Numbered from the stretch's first letter, positions 33,907 through 44,200 are shown. The stretch is 64,000 nucleotides of DNA from Gordonia westfalica (GCF_900105725.1 NZ_FNLM01000030.1:1-64000); one strand, 5' to 3'. Notes: generated from the letters alone by a model not told the origin. Program-made: numbers and translations.

Positions 33907-36900
33907 GTGACCGCGACCATCCACAAACTGACCGCCGGCGACGGGTATGAGTACCTGACGAAATCCGTTGCGGCGATGGACGCCACCGACAAAGGCCGGG
34001 TCTCGCTGGCCGACTACTACAGCGCCAAAGGTGACTCGCCGGGGCAGTGGATCGGCTCCGGCTTGGCCGGATTGGCGGACGTCGGTTCGGGTCTGGACGT
34101 CGCTGATGAGCTCGCCGAGGCGCGCACCGTGGAGGCCGGGTCGATGGTGTCGGCGGCGCAGATGAAGGCCCTGTTCGGTGAGGGGCGCCACCCCAACGCG
34201 ACCGCGATCGAGCAGCACGCCGTGGCGTCCTCGGACTGCCGAACGGCCGAGGCGTTGGCGGCGACGAAACTGGGCAACGCCTACGCCGTCTACAACGAAT
34301 TCCCGGAGTTTCTACAGGAACTCGCGGTGGTGTTCCGTGACCACAACCTCGCTCGCGGCGAGCGGTGGGATGCGGTCATCGACGACGACACCCGGGCGGC
34401 GTTGCGCACGGAGTTGGGCCGCGAGCGATTCACGAAAACCTACCGTCGGCCGCCGCGGGATTCGCGTGAGCTGTCGGGTTTCATCGCGCAGGAAAGCCGT
34501 CGGCGTCAGTCGGCGGTTGCCGGTTACGACATGACGTTCAGCCCGGTGAAATCGGTGTCGGCGTTGTGGGCCGTCGCCCCGCTGCCGATGGCCGAGAAGA
34601 TCGAGGCCGCCCACCGTCAGGCGGTCGCTGATGCACTGGCGTTCATCGAACGCGAAGCGTGCCTGTCGCGGTTGGGAACCGACGGCATCGCCCAGGTCGA
34701 CACCGACGGTCTGATCGCAGCAGCGTTCACCCACCGCGACTCCCGCGCCGGGGACCCGGACCTGCACACCCACGTCGCCATCTCCAACAAAGTGCGGGTG
34801 CGTGACGCCGCCGGGATCACCCGGTGGATGGCCCTGGACGGTACCCCGTTGTTCAAGGCCACCGTGTCGGCCTCGGAGGTGTACAACTCGCGCATCGAGC
34901 TGTACCTCCAACGCGATTTGGGGGTGTCGTTCAGCGAACGGTTCTCAGCCGATGTGCGCAAGCGACCTGTCCGCGAGATCGACGGTGTGTCCGCCGAACT
35001 GATGGCCCGGTGGTCGTCGCGGCGCGCGGCGATCGAGGAACGGATCGATGAACTGTCGAAGCAGTTCCTCGCCGATCACGGCCGCGAACCCACCACCGGT
35101 GAGGCGTTCGATCTGGCCCAGCAAGCCACCCTGGACACCCGCGAAGCCAAACACGAACCACGCTCCTATGCCGAGCAGCGCCAGGCGTGGCGGGCCGATG
35201 CACGACGCATCCTCGGCGGCGATCGGGCGATCAGCGACCTCGTGCACGAGGCCACCCATCCTCGCCCCCGCACCCGTGAACATCCGGAGTTCACCGACGA
35301 GTTGTGCACCGAGCTCGCCGCCAATTGCATCGAGAACATCTCGGCCACGCGCGCCCGCTGGCAGCGTCCGCATCTGCGTGCCGAAGCCGAACGCCAACTG
35401 CGCGCACGCGACTTCGCCGGCATCACCGACACCGACGAACTCGCCGCCGCCGTGGAGCGCATCGTCGACACCGCACTGGCCGCCGACACCAGCGTCGCGG
35501 TGTCCTCTGACGCCCTCGACGGCGACCTCAACGAACCCGAGGTGTTGCGTCGCGCGAACGGCGAATCAGTGTTCGTGCGCCACGACGTCGCCCTGCACAC
35601 CAGCACCGACATCCTCGCCGCCGAACACCGCATCGTGGCCGCCGCCAAACGCACCGACGGCCGCCGACTCGACGAGACCACCGTCGACATCGCATTGCTC
35701 GAGCAAGCCGCCAACGGCCGCGAACTCAACGCCGGCCAAGCCGCCATGGTTCGCGAACTGGCCACCTCCGGGCGCCGTGTGCAACTGGTCCTGGCGCCCG
35801 CCGGTACCGGCAAAACCACCGCCATGCGCACCCTCGCACGAGCGTGGACCGACAGCGGCGGCACCCTCATCGGCCTGGCCCCCACCGCTGCCGCCGCGGC
35901 AGTGCTGCGCGACGAACTCGACACCACCACCGACACTGCCGCCAAACTCGTCCAACTCGCCACCGCGGAACGCGAACTCGCCCAGACCCGCGCCCTGGCC
36001 GCCACACCACGCTGGCGCACCATCGGTAAACCCGAGCTCGCCAACAAGGTCGCCGCCGCCAAGAAAACGCTGGCCGACCCGACATATCAAAACCTCACAC
36101 TGCCCGACTGGTACACCCAGATCGGCCCCGACACCCTCGTCGTGGTCGACGAAGCCGGGATGGCCTCGACCTCCGATCTCGACGAGGTCATTCGGTGCGT
36201 GGCCGCCCGCGGTGGCAGTGTGCGTCTGGTCGGCGACGACCAACAGCTCGCCTCGATCTCGGCCGGCGGTGTGCTGCGCGACGTCGCGCACGAGACCGGC
36301 GCGCTGACCCTGAGCCAGGTGGTGCGGTTCTCCGATGCCGCCGAAGGTGCGGCGTCGCTGGCGCTGCGTGACGGTGACCCCGCCGCCCTCGGTTTCTACG
36401 CCGACCACGGCCGCATCCACGTCGAATCCGATGCTGCCGCCGCAGATGACGCCTACCGGGCATGGGCACGTGACCGCGCACAGGGCCGCGACACCGTGAT
36501 GATCGCCGCCACCCGCGACACCGTCAACGCTCTCAACGAACGCGCCCGCGCCGACCGCCTGGCCGCCATCGACCCACACCTGCACGGGCCGGAACTGCGG
36601 CTGTCGGACGGGTTGTCGGCCAGCGTCGGCGACATCATCAGCACCCGCAGCAACCGCCGGGACCTACGCGTGTCGGCCACCGACTGGGTCCGCAACGGCG
36701 ACCGGTGGCGGGTCACCCACATCGGCGCCGACGGCACCCTGACCGCCCAGCACCTCGATCTCAACCGGCACGTGCAGCTACCCGCTGACTACGTCGCCGA
36801 ACACACCACCCTCGGCTACGCCTCCACCATCCACGCCGCCCAGGGCATGACCGCCGACACCTGCCACGTCATCGGCTCCGACGCCCTGGACCGACAGCTG

Positions 36901-39900
36901 CTCTACGTCGCGATGACCCGCGGCCGCCACGGCAACCACATCTACCTGCCCACCACCGAAACCGACCCGCACAACGCCACCACCCCCAAGGCCCGCCACC
37001 CCCAGACGGGGCTGGAAACCCTGGCGGCGATCCTCGGCCGCGACGGCGCCCAACAGTCGGCGACCACCGCTCAACGCGATGCCGTCGACCCGTTCCTGCG
37101 TCTGTCCCGGGCCGCGGCCGCCTACGACCACGCACTGGGTGCCGCCGCCGAACACACCCTCGGCGCCAAAGCGCTGCGCGACCTCGAACACGACGCTGAC
37201 GCCCTCTACAGCACCCACACCGGCACCCCCGCGGGCACGCTCACCGCGTGCGCGGCCTGGCCCACCCTGCGCACCCACCTCGCCACGCTGGCCCTCGGTG
37301 GCGACGACCCGATCGCGCGGCTGCAGGCCGCGATCACCCACCGCGAACTGGCCACCGCCGCCGACCCGGCCGCCGTGCTCGACTGGCGACTGGACCCCAC
37401 CCAGCAACACTCCGCAGGCGGCGGGCCCCTACCCTGGCTGCCGCGGGTCCCCGCCGGGTTCGACGACCCCCAGTGGGCGCCCTACCTCACCCGCCGCGAC
37501 GCCCTCGTCACCGACCTCGCCGCCGCTGTCACCGAACGCGCCACCGCCTGGGACGCCACCACCGCCCCGATGTGGGCGCGTCCGCTGCTGCTGGCTGACC
37601 CCGACCGCGGCCGCGAACTCGTCGCCGAACTCGCCGTGTTCCGCGCCGCCCGCGGCGTCGACGACACCGACCGACGTCCCGCCGGACCGCGCCCGGATTC
37701 CATCGCCCTGGCACGGCGCCACGCCGCGCTGACCGAACGTGCCGACGCGCTCATCACCACCACCGCCGAGGCCGCCCGCTACGCCGACCTCGCCCGCGAC
37801 CTCGACCCCCACCTCCTCGCCGACCCGTACTGGCCTGAACTCGCCGACCACCTGTCCCTGGCCGCCCGCGCCGGCCTCGACGTCGACGCCCTGGCCCGCG
37901 ACGCCCTCGCCGACAACCCGCTGCCCACCGAAATGCCCGCCGCCGCACTGTGGTGGCGCCTGTCCGGACAGCTGGCGCCCGCCGCGGCCGAAGCGACCAA
38001 CACCGGACTGCGCCCCGACTGGGCTGACGCACTCGTCGGGATCGTCGGTGACCGCGCCGCCGAAGCGATCCTCACCGACCGGGCCTGGCCCGCACTCGTG
38101 GCCGCGGTCAACGCCGCCGACCCCGCCCAGTGGACCCCCCACAACCTGCTCGACCTCGCCGACACCCTGCTCCACCACGGCGCCGACGACGACCACACCG
38201 TCCGCCTCGACGAATACGCCCGCCTGCTCACCTGGCGCGTCGAACTACTCGTCACCCACAGCAGCCACGCCACCGACCTCGCCCCACCGGCCGAGGCTCC
38301 CCCCACCCCCGAAGACGAAGCCGCCGCCGAAGCAGCAGCCGAAGCAGCCGGACTGTCCGACCCGTGGGCGCAGGTCCCTGCCAGCGGTCCCGTGGCCGAC
38401 GCCGACCACGAGCTCGCCGGCGTCGACGAGGACTACCTCGCCGCGCTCACCGCCACCGAACCAGCCCCCGAACCCGGCGTCGACGACCTCGACGTCGAGG
38501 AGTTGGACCGCTACGAGGATCTGGCCTTCGCCGAGTTCGCCGCCGACGTGGTCGCCGCGCCCGATCGGTTCGCCGCGCCGAGCGATCTCGCCGAATGCAT
38601 CGCGCTGCGTTACGAACTCACCGCCCAGCTCGCCGAGCTCGCCGCCGACATGATGCAGCTACGCGAAGCGATCAACGCTGGCACCAGCGCCCACCAGCAA
38701 GCCATGGCCCCGCACGTCCTGGCGTTACGCGCCGCTGCCGACCACCAGTTCGCCGCAGCCGCCGACACCGCAGGCCACCATCACGACCTGATGATGGCCG
38801 AACAACTCATCGAAGACCTCACCAACCAGGCAACCGCCCTGCGCCGCACCGCCGCCCAACTCCGCGCCACCGACACCACCGACCTCGACCCCCTCAGCGA
38901 CGCCGAAGCACCCGACCTCGCCGCGCTACGCGCCGAGGCCGATGCCACCGCCCTGGAGTGGCGCATCACCGCCGCGACCGCCGACCGCGACGCCCTCACC
39001 GCCGTCTACGACGAGGCGAACGCCCGCCTCGAGTCCGCGATCGCCCAATCCGGCGGCGTCCGCGTCACCGACACCGACGTCGAACTCATGCGCCTACAAG
39101 CCAGCGAACTCGACGAACTCAACCTCGCCGACCTACGCGCCCGCCGCGCCGACCTCACCACCCGCATCTACCGAATCGACAACCGCCTCAACCACGTCCA
39201 CGCCCTCACCCACACCGCCCACCACCACCGCGACACCTACCTCATGCCCACCACCGCCACCGGACCCGTCGCCACACCCGACCCGGTCGCACCGTCTGCA
39301 ACCCACCCCGCCACCGAAGCCACTGCCACCGCGGTCGTTGAAGATGTCGATGCCGAGCTGCGCGACTGGCTGCGCGCGGACCCACTCCGTGCCATGAGCG
39401 ACGACCAGCTCACCACGCACCTACGCACCCTCACCCGCCGCCACACCCTCGCCGTCGACGACCTGAGAACCAGCCGACCAGCGCCCGAGCGGACGCCGCG
39501 GGTGCGCGCCGAGCACGCCGAACTCGCCGACACCGTCGACCGCATCGCCACAGCCCGCACAGCGGGACGCGCTCTCGCAGACGCCGCTACCCGTGTCGCC
39601 GGCGCGCGCGCCGAGCTGGCGGGACTGCCGCCTGCCGGGCGTGGCCGCAAAGCGCGCGTCGAGCACGACCAGCATCACCAGCGCCTCGCAGAGGCGGTCG
39701 CCGCGGCTGAGCGTCAGCACCAGTATCTCGCCGCCGCCCACGAGCAGACCCGTCGGGACGTCGGCGTCCCCGAACACCAATGGGACGATCTGAGCGCTCG
39801 CGCCGCCGACACCGCCACGCTCGCAGGCGAACTCGCAGCCGCCGAGCAGACCGACGCCCGAGCTCGCCAGCTCCACCAGACGGCCATCGACGACCGCGAC

Positions 39901-40125
39901 GCCGCCGCCGCCGCCATCGCCGCAACCCGAGCCGAAGTGGCCCGCCGTCACGACCTCCCCGGCAGGGCCCGGGCCGTCGAAGACTCCATCCGCGCGACAC
40001 TCGACGACACCGGAACCCAAGCTGAACCTGCGACCGTCACTTCCGCGTCGGCCGCGCTGTCACCCCGCACCAACGATCTACCGCCGGACACTGCACCACG
40101 CCGAGACTCCGGATACGACATCTGA
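33907..40125 (+). CDS. traA: TraA-type conjugative relaxase-helicase (MobF family)
   Basis: A 2072-residue protein. The N-terminal TrwC-type relaxase domain has tyrosines near residue 38 (LADYYSAKG), SPVKSVSALWA, and a metal-binding DPDLHTHVAISN (about 283), the HUH site. A superfamily I helicase follows: LAPAGTGKTTAM (about 630), LVVVDEAGMAS, LVGDDQQLASIS, TIHAAQGMTADT and LYVAMTRGRHGNHI. The last 1000 residues are Ala/Asp-rich and coiled-coil, longer than in TrwC or TraI. It nicks oriT and unwinds DNA for transfer. GTG 33907 lies 5 bp after the zinc-ribbon gene. No frame disruption is seen across 6.2 kb. Confidence 0.93.
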   Translation: MTATIHKLTAGDGYEYLTKSVAAMDATDKGRVSLADYYSAKGDSPGQWIGSGLAGLADVGSGLDVADELAEARTVEAGSMVSAAQMKALFGEGRHPNATAIEQHAVASSDCRTAEALAATKLGNAYAVYNEFPEFLQELAVVFRDHNLARGERWDAVIDDDTRAALRTELGRERFTKTYRRPPRDSRELSGFIAQESRRRQSAVAGYDMTFSPVKSVSALWAVAPLPMAEKIEAAHRQAVADALAFIEREACLSRLGTDGIAQVDTDGLIAAAFTHRDSRAGDPDLHTHVAISNKVRVRDAAGITRWMALDGTPLFKATVSASEVYNSRIELYLQRDLGVSFSERFSADVRKRPVREIDGVSAELMARWSSRRAAIEERIDELSKQFLADHGREPTTGEAFDLAQQATLDTREAKHEPRSYAEQRQAWRADARRILGGDRAISDLVHEATHPRPRTREHPEFTDELCTELAANCIENISATRARWQRPHLRAEAERQLRARDFAGITDTDELAAAVERIVDTALAADTSVAVSSDALDGDLNEPEVLRRANGESVFVRHDVALHTSTDILAAEHRIVAAAKRTDGRRLDETTVDIALLEQAANGRELNAGQAAMVRELATSGRRVQLVLAPAGTGKTTAMRTLARAWTDSGGTLIGLAPTAAAAAVLRDELDTTTDTAAKLVQLATAERELAQTRALAATPRWRTIGKPELANKVAAAKKTLADPTYQNLTLPDWYTQIGPDTLVVVDEAGMASTSDLDEVIRCVAARGGSVRLVGDDQQLASISAGGVLRDVAHETGALTLSQVVRFSDAAEGAASLALRDGDPAALGFYADHGRIHVESDAAAADDAYRAWARDRAQGRDTVMIAATRDTVNALNERARADRLAAIDPHLHGPELRLSDGLSASVGDIISTRSNRRDLRVSATDWVRNGDRWRVTHIGADGTLTAQHLDLNRHVQLPADYVAEHTTLGYASTIHAAQGMTADTCHVIGSDALDRQLLYVAMTRGRHGNHIYLPTTETDPHNATTPKARHPQTGLETLAAILGRDGAQQSATTAQRDAVDPFLRLSRAAAAYDHALGAAAEHTLGAKALRDLEHDADALYSTHTGTPAGTLTACAAWPTLRTHLATLALGGDDPIARLQAAITHRELATAADPAAVLDWRLDPTQQHSAGGGPLPWLPRVPAGFDDPQWAPYLTRRDALVTDLAAAVTERATAWDATTAPMWARPLLLADPDRGRELVAELAVFRAARGVDDTDRRPAGPRPDSIALARRHAALTERADALITTTAEAARYADLARDLDPHLLADPYWPELADHLSLAARAGLDVDALARDALADNPLPTEMPAAALWWRLSGQLAPAAAEATNTGLRPDWADALVGIVGDRAAEAILTDRAWPALVAAVNAADPAQWTPHNLLDLADTLLHHGADDDHTVRLDEYARLLTWRVELLVTHSSHATDLAPPAEAPPTPEDEAAAEAAAEAAGLSDPWAQVPASGPVADADHELAGVDEDYLAALTATEPAPEPGVDDLDVEELDRYEDLAFAEFAADVVAAPDRFAAPSDLAECIALRYELTAQLAELAADMMQLREAINAGTSAHQQAMAPHVLALRAAADHQFAAAADTAGHHHDLMMAEQLIEDLTNQATALRRTAAQLRATDTTDLDPLSDAEAPDLAALRAEADATALEWRITAATADRDALTAVYDEANARLESAIAQSGGVRVTDTDVELMRLQASELDELNLADLRARRADLTTRIYRIDNRLNHVHALTHTAHHHRDTYLMPTTATGPVATPDPVAPSATHPATEATATAVVEDVDAELRDWLRADPLRAMSDDQLTTHLRTLTRRHTLAVDDLRTSRPAPERTPRVRAEHAELADTVDRIATARTAGRALADAATRVAGARAELAGLPPAGRGRKARVEHDQHHQRLAEAVAAAERQHQYLAAAHEQTRRDVGVPEHQWDDLSARAADTATLAGELAAAEQTDARARQLHQTAIDDRDAAAAAIAATRAEVARRHDLPGRARAVEDSIRATLDDTGTQAEPATVTSASAALSPRTNDLPPDTAPRRDSGYDI

Positions 40126-40226
40126 TCTGAGCCTCCTGCTGGTATCGCTGTCGCGTCGCGTACACGCGCCGTGTCTGCCCCCCCAGCTAACCTCTCGGGC
40201 AGCCGATGCACCCGAAGGAGCGCACA

Positions 40227-40544
40227 ATGACCGAATCCATGCCCGCACCCGTTCTCAACGATGGAGGCGACTGGTGGATGCTGATCGAGGTCGGCTACAC
40301 CGACAATCCGGACCCCGTGCTGAACTACTGCAAAGTGCTGCAATGGGAACGCACAGTCGACACGCATGGCGAACCGATGATGGCCGCCTGGCTGGCCGGC
40401 TCCCCGCCAGTTCGATCTGACCTCGACGTCGCACCGGGCAGGACGGGTGTGCGATACATCCACAGGGGACAGTTCGTCCGCCTCACCCGAGACGACATCG
40501 ATCGACTCATCCAAACCAACAAATGGCACACTTTCACGTTCTGA
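40227..40544 (+). CDS. Hypothetical protein
   Basis: A 105-residue protein; AAGGAG precedes ATG 40227. The middle has GDWWMLIEVGYTDNPDPVLNYCK, and the end is RGQFVRLTRDDIDRLIQTNKWHTFTF, which looks like a small mixed alpha/beta fold. Not recognised. It lies downstream of the relaxase but with its own leader of about 100 bp. Confidence 0.55.
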   Translation: MTESMPAPVLNDGGDWWMLIEVGYTDNPDPVLNYCKVLQWERTVDTHGEPMMAAWLAGSPPVRSDLDVAPGRTGVRYIHRGQFVRLTRDDIDRLIQTNKWHTFTF

Positions 40545-40606
40545 ATTTGCCCTGCGTAGAGGGTTGCGCTCGATGTCCGCAGGGGTGAGCGCAAGTGGTG
40601 CTTACG

Positions 40607-41005
40607 ATGACTGACATGAGTTCGGACTCGTTGCCGCAGATCGCGATCGCAAAAGTTGAAGTCGAAGAGGGTGTGCCGTACTCCGCGGAGCGCGAACTGA
40701 CCCCTTGGTTCAACCACCCACCGCACCTGCTGTGGGGACACTTCTACCGCGCAGCGTGTACCGAAACGCTCGGCGACGACTGGAAAGGTGCGGGGTTCGC
40801 GGTGTGTGAACCAAGCGAGGTGGAGCGTGTTGAGCGAGTCCTTAGGGATGCTGCCCAATCGGCCAACCAAGCATTCGCAGACCACGTGGATCGACTCCCG
40901 GACCCAGAGGTAACCAAGGTGCTGGAGGGCATCACAGCGGCGTCTAATCCGCTCGACGACGGTCCGTACGCCCTCCCTCCCGGTCCGCCCACTCGACTCG
41001 ATTGA
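40607..41005 (+). CDS. Hypothetical protein
   Basis: A 132-residue protein. The start is uncertain: a GTG at 40595 precedes ATG 40607. The sequence is rich in aromatic and acidic residues (ELTPWFNHPPHLLWGHFYRAACTETLGDDW) and ends with a Pro-rich tail. No family is recognised. It converges on the next gene. Confidence 0.5.
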   Translation: MTDMSSDSLPQIAIAKVEVEEGVPYSAERELTPWFNHPPHLLWGHFYRAACTETLGDDWKGAGFAVCEPSEVERVERVLRDAAQSANQAFADHVDRLPDPEVTKVLEGITAASNPLDDGPYALPPGPPTRLD

Positions 41006-41061
41006 CGTCAGGCGAGGTCTCGCGCACACACGACCCGAAAGCGGTGCCCCATGGCCTGGGT

Positions 41062-42096
41062 TTAGAGCTTCTTGAAGTGCTGGAGTATCCGCACGGTGTA
41101 GTAGCCGTCGATGAGCATGTACCGCCGACCATAACCCGGCTGCTGCGCGTACACGCTCAGCATCTTGGCCACGGGCGCGGTGATCCGGTGGCAATGCTGC
41201 ACAACGAGGAGACCCGCCTCAGTATCAGCGAGGCGACTGATCTGATCCCCGTTTTTCCCCAGGTCCGCAATCTTCATGGGGTGAAACTTTGCAGGGCCTT
41301 TGAGTAGGAACGCCGACTGGAAACGGACTCCGTCCACGGTGACGCGATCAGTCCAGATATCGAACTGTTCACCGCCCCAATCCTTATCCTCATCGGGATC
41401 ACCCAGTATCTCCAGGAGTGCCTTCTTGGTGTCGGCCTCAGAAAAATGCCTCAACAAATTGAGTTCACTCCGGCTCGGCTTGCTCGAAAAGTCCACACCC
41501 TCGAACTGATCGACTTGTTCGGGCCAGATCCTGCGGTTGGTGTCGACAAAATCGGCATGGTGGCGCTTTCCGCGGTGCGCGATGATCACCGGCCGCAGAC
41601 CGACGTCAGTATCTGTGACCCGGGTGACATAACCGAGAATGAACACAGTCTCCCTGCGAGTCAGGACCGACAAGCTCGTTGTCGAGGTCAGGTGCGAGGC
41701 ATTGAAATGCCCTGCCACCTTCACATTTCGACCGACATCAACCTTCCAGTGAAACTTCGCTCCCTCGGGGTCATCCCCAGCCTCGTATGCGCGGGCGACG
41801 TCCTTGAACCACACATCGTCCTCGAACCATACGAGGTCGCCAACCTTGATCTCACCAGAGGCGATCAACGCCACACCGCTGGGCACCTTCTGCCGGGAGA
41901 TCACCTCCCACACGGCCTCGGTCAACGCAGCGTCGTTGGCCGCCTGCGCAATTGAACTACCACCGGGATGCCATGGGATGCGGCCACTCCTCTCGGTGCC
42001 GATCACTCCCAACGCGAGCTTGCGGTGCAAAAACCACTCAATCAGAGTGGAGTCATCAGACAACGGCGCCCGGCGGCCGGTTGAGGTCGTGGTCAT
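41062..42096 (-). CDS. Uncharacterised protein with possible nuclease-like C-terminus
   Basis: A 344-residue protein. The C-terminal block SAFLLKGPAKFHPMKIADLGKNGDQISRLADTEAGLLVVQHC followed by LIDGYYTVRIL is, from memory, shared by a widespread family of stand-alone bacterial proteins of unknown function found near defence genes. The spacing of Asp, Lys and Gly might suit a PD-(D/E)xK-like core, but this is not shown. The N-terminal part includes an SH3-like segment (GDLVWFEDDVWFKDVARAYEAG). GC content is lower than in its neighbours, which hints at recent acquisition. An Abi-type gene lies upstream on the same strand. Confidence 0.55.
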   Translation of the reverse strand: MTTTSTGRRAPLSDDSTLIEWFLHRKLALGVIGTERSGRIPWHPGGSSIAQAANDAALTEAVWEVISRQKVPSGVALIASGEIKVGDLVWFEDDVWFKDVARAYEAGDDPEGAKFHWKVDVGRNVKVAGHFNASHLTSTTSLSVLTRRETVFILGYVTRVTDTDVGLRPVIIAHRGKRHHADFVDTNRRIWPEQVDQFEGVDFSSKPSRSELNLLRHFSEADTKKALLEILGDPDEDKDWGGEQFDIWTDRVTVDGVRFQSAFLLKGPAKFHPMKIADLGKNGDQISRLADTEAGLLVVQHCHRITAPVAKMLSVYAQQPGYGRRYMLIDGYYTVRILQHFKKL

Positions 42097-42180
42097 GTCG
42101 TCCGTGCCCCTGTCAGTGAGATCGAGCTTTCAATACCCCGGCTCAGCAAAGCTCGCACAGACCCGACGTCCGGCGCCGGA

Positions 42181-43005
42181 TTACGGGCGCGGTTGAGTCG
42201 CCAACACCCCGCGAACCCGGGACACACTGTGCACCGCGATATGGGCGTTGATGTTGATCGCTCGGATCACATACATCGCGTCCCGATGCCGGTCGGTGTG
42301 GCGAACTCGGAAGGTCTGTTCGTGATGTCCCACCCGGTTGCGAAGTCGACGCAACCGTTCCAGTGCAGCAGCCAGCGCATACCCCGGTGCGACTGCCTCG
42401 GGTACTGGGGTGTGCGGTGGGTACTTGGCCCACCGCCGGTTCCCGCATACCTGGTCCAGGTTGGGGAACGCTGTCTTCGTAGCGTTGAGCCACAACTGCT
42501 CATGCTTGGTATAGCCCGAACGCAGTGACTTTCGCTTCTCCTCGCTGGGCGGATCGTTAGGTAGCAGGTGCACCAAATTGCCGAACGTCAGCTGCGCGAC
42601 CAGATCGTCATGAACCACCTCGTGACCACTGCGGGGATGTACACCGAAGTCCGGGTCGTGCTCCGACCGCTGATCGCTGGCTTTGCCGGCCTCGTAGGCG
42701 ACCCGTTTGAGCGTGCGCGACCCCAAGACTCCGCTGAGCGGTGTCGCTGGCTTACGTAGCCAATCAGGGCCGCATCCCGGCTGCGCGGCGTTCCACTTGC
42801 GCAGCTCGGTGTCGAGGCTATGGCGTACCGCCATCTCGGTGAACGCCAGCACCTCGTACCAGGCAGCACTCATGCCGACCTGCCATAAGTACAGTGCTGC
42901 GATCGCCGCCTCACTGCCGGCCACGCCGCCCGACTGCGCAGTCCAGTGGTCCCGATACGGCTGCAACCGGGCGGGCGACACAACAGCGGTGATTCTCTGC
43001 GGCAC
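42181..43005 (-). CDS. Abi-family HEPN protein (abortive infection type)
   Basis: A 274-residue protein with the Abi layout: SPARLQPYRDH at the start, then ALYLWQVGMSAAWYEVLAFTEMAVRHSLDTEL, and the C-terminal LRRLRNRVGHHEQTF. RNRVGH fits the HEPN RNase signature (RNxxxH). This suggests an RNase triggered by phage or plasmid stress. The start is uncertain. GTG 43005 is chosen because a TATGGT -10 ends 6 bp upstream, giving a leaderless start, and because a terminator lies just before it. Lower GC than the backbone suggests acquisition with the neighbour. Confidence 0.65.
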   Translation of the reverse strand: MPQRITAVVSPARLQPYRDHWTAQSGGVAGSEAAIAALYLWQVGMSAAWYEVLAFTEMAVRHSLDTELRKWNAAQPGCGPDWLRKPATPLSGVLGSRTLKRVAYEAGKASDQRSEHDPDFGVHPRSGHEVVHDDLVAQLTFGNLVHLLPNDPPSEEKRKSLRSGYTKHEQLWLNATKTAFPNLDQVCGNRRWAKYPPHTPVPEAVAPGYALAAALERLRRLRNRVGHHEQTFRVRHTDRHRDAMYVIRAININAHIAVHSVSRVRGVLATQPRP

Positions 43006-43025
43006 CCACCGACCATACAAAAGCA

Positions 43026-43055
43026 AAGCGCCCCAGCCCTGCGGCTGAGGCGCTT
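43026..43055 (-). terminator. Rho-independent-type terminator upstream of the Abi gene
   Basis: The stem AAGCGCC/GGCGCTT with an inner CAGCC/GGCTG and a 4-nt loop is followed on the minus strand by TTTGCTTTTG. It would stop transcripts coming from the 43205-43588 gene and insulate the Abi gene. Confidence 0.7.
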
Positions 43056-43204
43056 GCACAATAACGACCGATCCTGTCGGCACGTTTTCCAGTAGTAGAA
43101 TAACACGGCTGACTTTCCCGAAACCACAAACCCAGGCCACGCTGGGCCGACTTTGCGAAATCGGGCACACGTTGGGTTGCTCCGCTCTTGAACGCTGATC
43201 GGTT

Positions 43205-43588
43205 CTAGCCGGGACCGTTGTCGTCTGGGCGGTCAGATCGGTCGGCGGCGCGTTGCTGTTCGCGGGCGGTCTGGCGTTGCTGTTCGGCGCGATCTCGCAA
43301 CTGCTGGAGGAACTCTCGGTCTGCCTCGGGGTCTTGCGGGATGTAGCGGCCAGGGTGGTCGTATTCCGGGAACTCGCTGGCCGCACCCGCATGCTGCCGG
43401 TGTGGTCGTTCATCGCCTACGGGCCGCCCGACTGCCAGCCACACCAGCGCGCCGACCAACGGCAGCATCACCACCAGGATTACCCAGGCGAACTTGGGCA
43501 GCCCCCGCACGGCGGCGTCGTCGGTTTTGATGATGTCGATCAGCGCGATGACCAGGATCACCAGGTAGATCAACCCGAGATACGGCAC
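43205..43588 (-). CDS. PLDc_N-domain membrane protein
   Basis: A 127-residue protein with two hydrophobic segments: LGLIYLVILVIALIDIIKTD and KFAWVILVVMLPLVGALVWLAVGRP. This is the short helical hairpin called the phospholipase D nuclease N-terminal (PLDc_N) domain in actinobacteria. A charged Gln/Arg-rich tail follows. It does not have a catalytic domain. The function of this domain alone is unknown. Confidence 0.8.
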   Translation of the reverse strand: MPYLGLIYLVILVIALIDIIKTDDAAVRGLPKFAWVILVVMLPLVGALVWLAVGRPVGDERPHRQHAGAASEFPEYDHPGRYIPQDPEADREFLQQLRDRAEQQRQTAREQQRAADRSDRPDDNGPG

Positions 43589-43613
43589 GTCTGCTCCTTC
43601 GTCGGTGAGTCGG

Positions 43614-44045
43614 TCACCAGACCTGCTGTATCCACAGCGGATGTCCGTTCAGGCTCTTGGTTCGATCAACGTAGACCGCGATCACGACCCGCCCGCCCGG
43701 GTGGGCGGCGGCCTCGGAGATGACCTGGTGGCCGGTCACGTCATTCCAGCTGGCGGCCTTGTCCGGACGGTAGTACGCCCCGGCGCGATAGCGGGAGTCG
43801 GTTTCCAGGATGACGCCCCAGTAGTCGTTGCCCAGAACAGCGTTGATGACCCGACCGGCGCCGAGGTGGGCGGCGGCCACGGTGTCGGCGTGGCTGAGTT
43901 CGATCACCACCACACCCGGTTGCGACGTCTCGACGATCCGCGCGGCCTGCGCCGGCGGACTGGACAGCACCGCCCCGCCGGTAGCTATCGCGAGACTGAG
44001 CGCCGCACCCGCGACCCCCGCGCGTATCCCCGACCTCGTCAGCAT
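43614..44045 (-). CDS. Exported hypothetical protein
   Basis: A 143-residue protein with a clear signal peptide (GVAGAALSLAIATGGAVLSSPPAQA, likely cut after AQA). The mature part is beta-rich (GVVVIELSHADTV, DYWGVILETDSRYRAG, GGRVVIAVYVD). From the fold pattern it resembles the exported protein at 44243-44659 in size only. A 34-bp imperfect repeat lies upstream of each. Unrecognised. Confidence 0.6.
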   Translation of the reverse strand: MLTRSGIRAGVAGAALSLAIATGGAVLSSPPAQAARIVETSQPGVVVIELSHADTVAAAHLGAGRVINAVLGNDYWGVILETDSRYRAGAYYRPDKAASWNDVTGHQVISEAAAHPGGRVVIAVYVDRTKSLNGHPLWIQQVW

Positions 44046-44115
44046 CGTGTATTCCCTTTCGTAACCCCAGCCTTTGCCATCGAGAATGGTAGTGCCAGGA
44101 CGTCTACCTCGTCGG

Positions 44116-44149
44116 CGCCTCAGTCGGAACGCGGTGAACGTCACTGTTG
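44116..44149. repeat. Imperfect 34-bp repeat, copy 1
   Basis: Matches 44951-44984 at about 29 of 34 positions, including GCGGTGAACGTC and CTGTTG. The copies flank the exported-protein gene at 44243-44659 on both sides, and each lies upstream of an exported-protein gene on the minus strand. Confidence 0.55.
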
Positions 44150-44200
44150 GCCAGCACCGCCAGGCCCGACAGCGCCGGTCCGCCCGATCGCACCGAACGG

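Noticed and set aside
43083..43413. Upstream extension of the Abi protein
   Set aside because: It reads through a strong terminator hairpin and overlaps the PLDc_N gene in another frame; composition is shadow-like.
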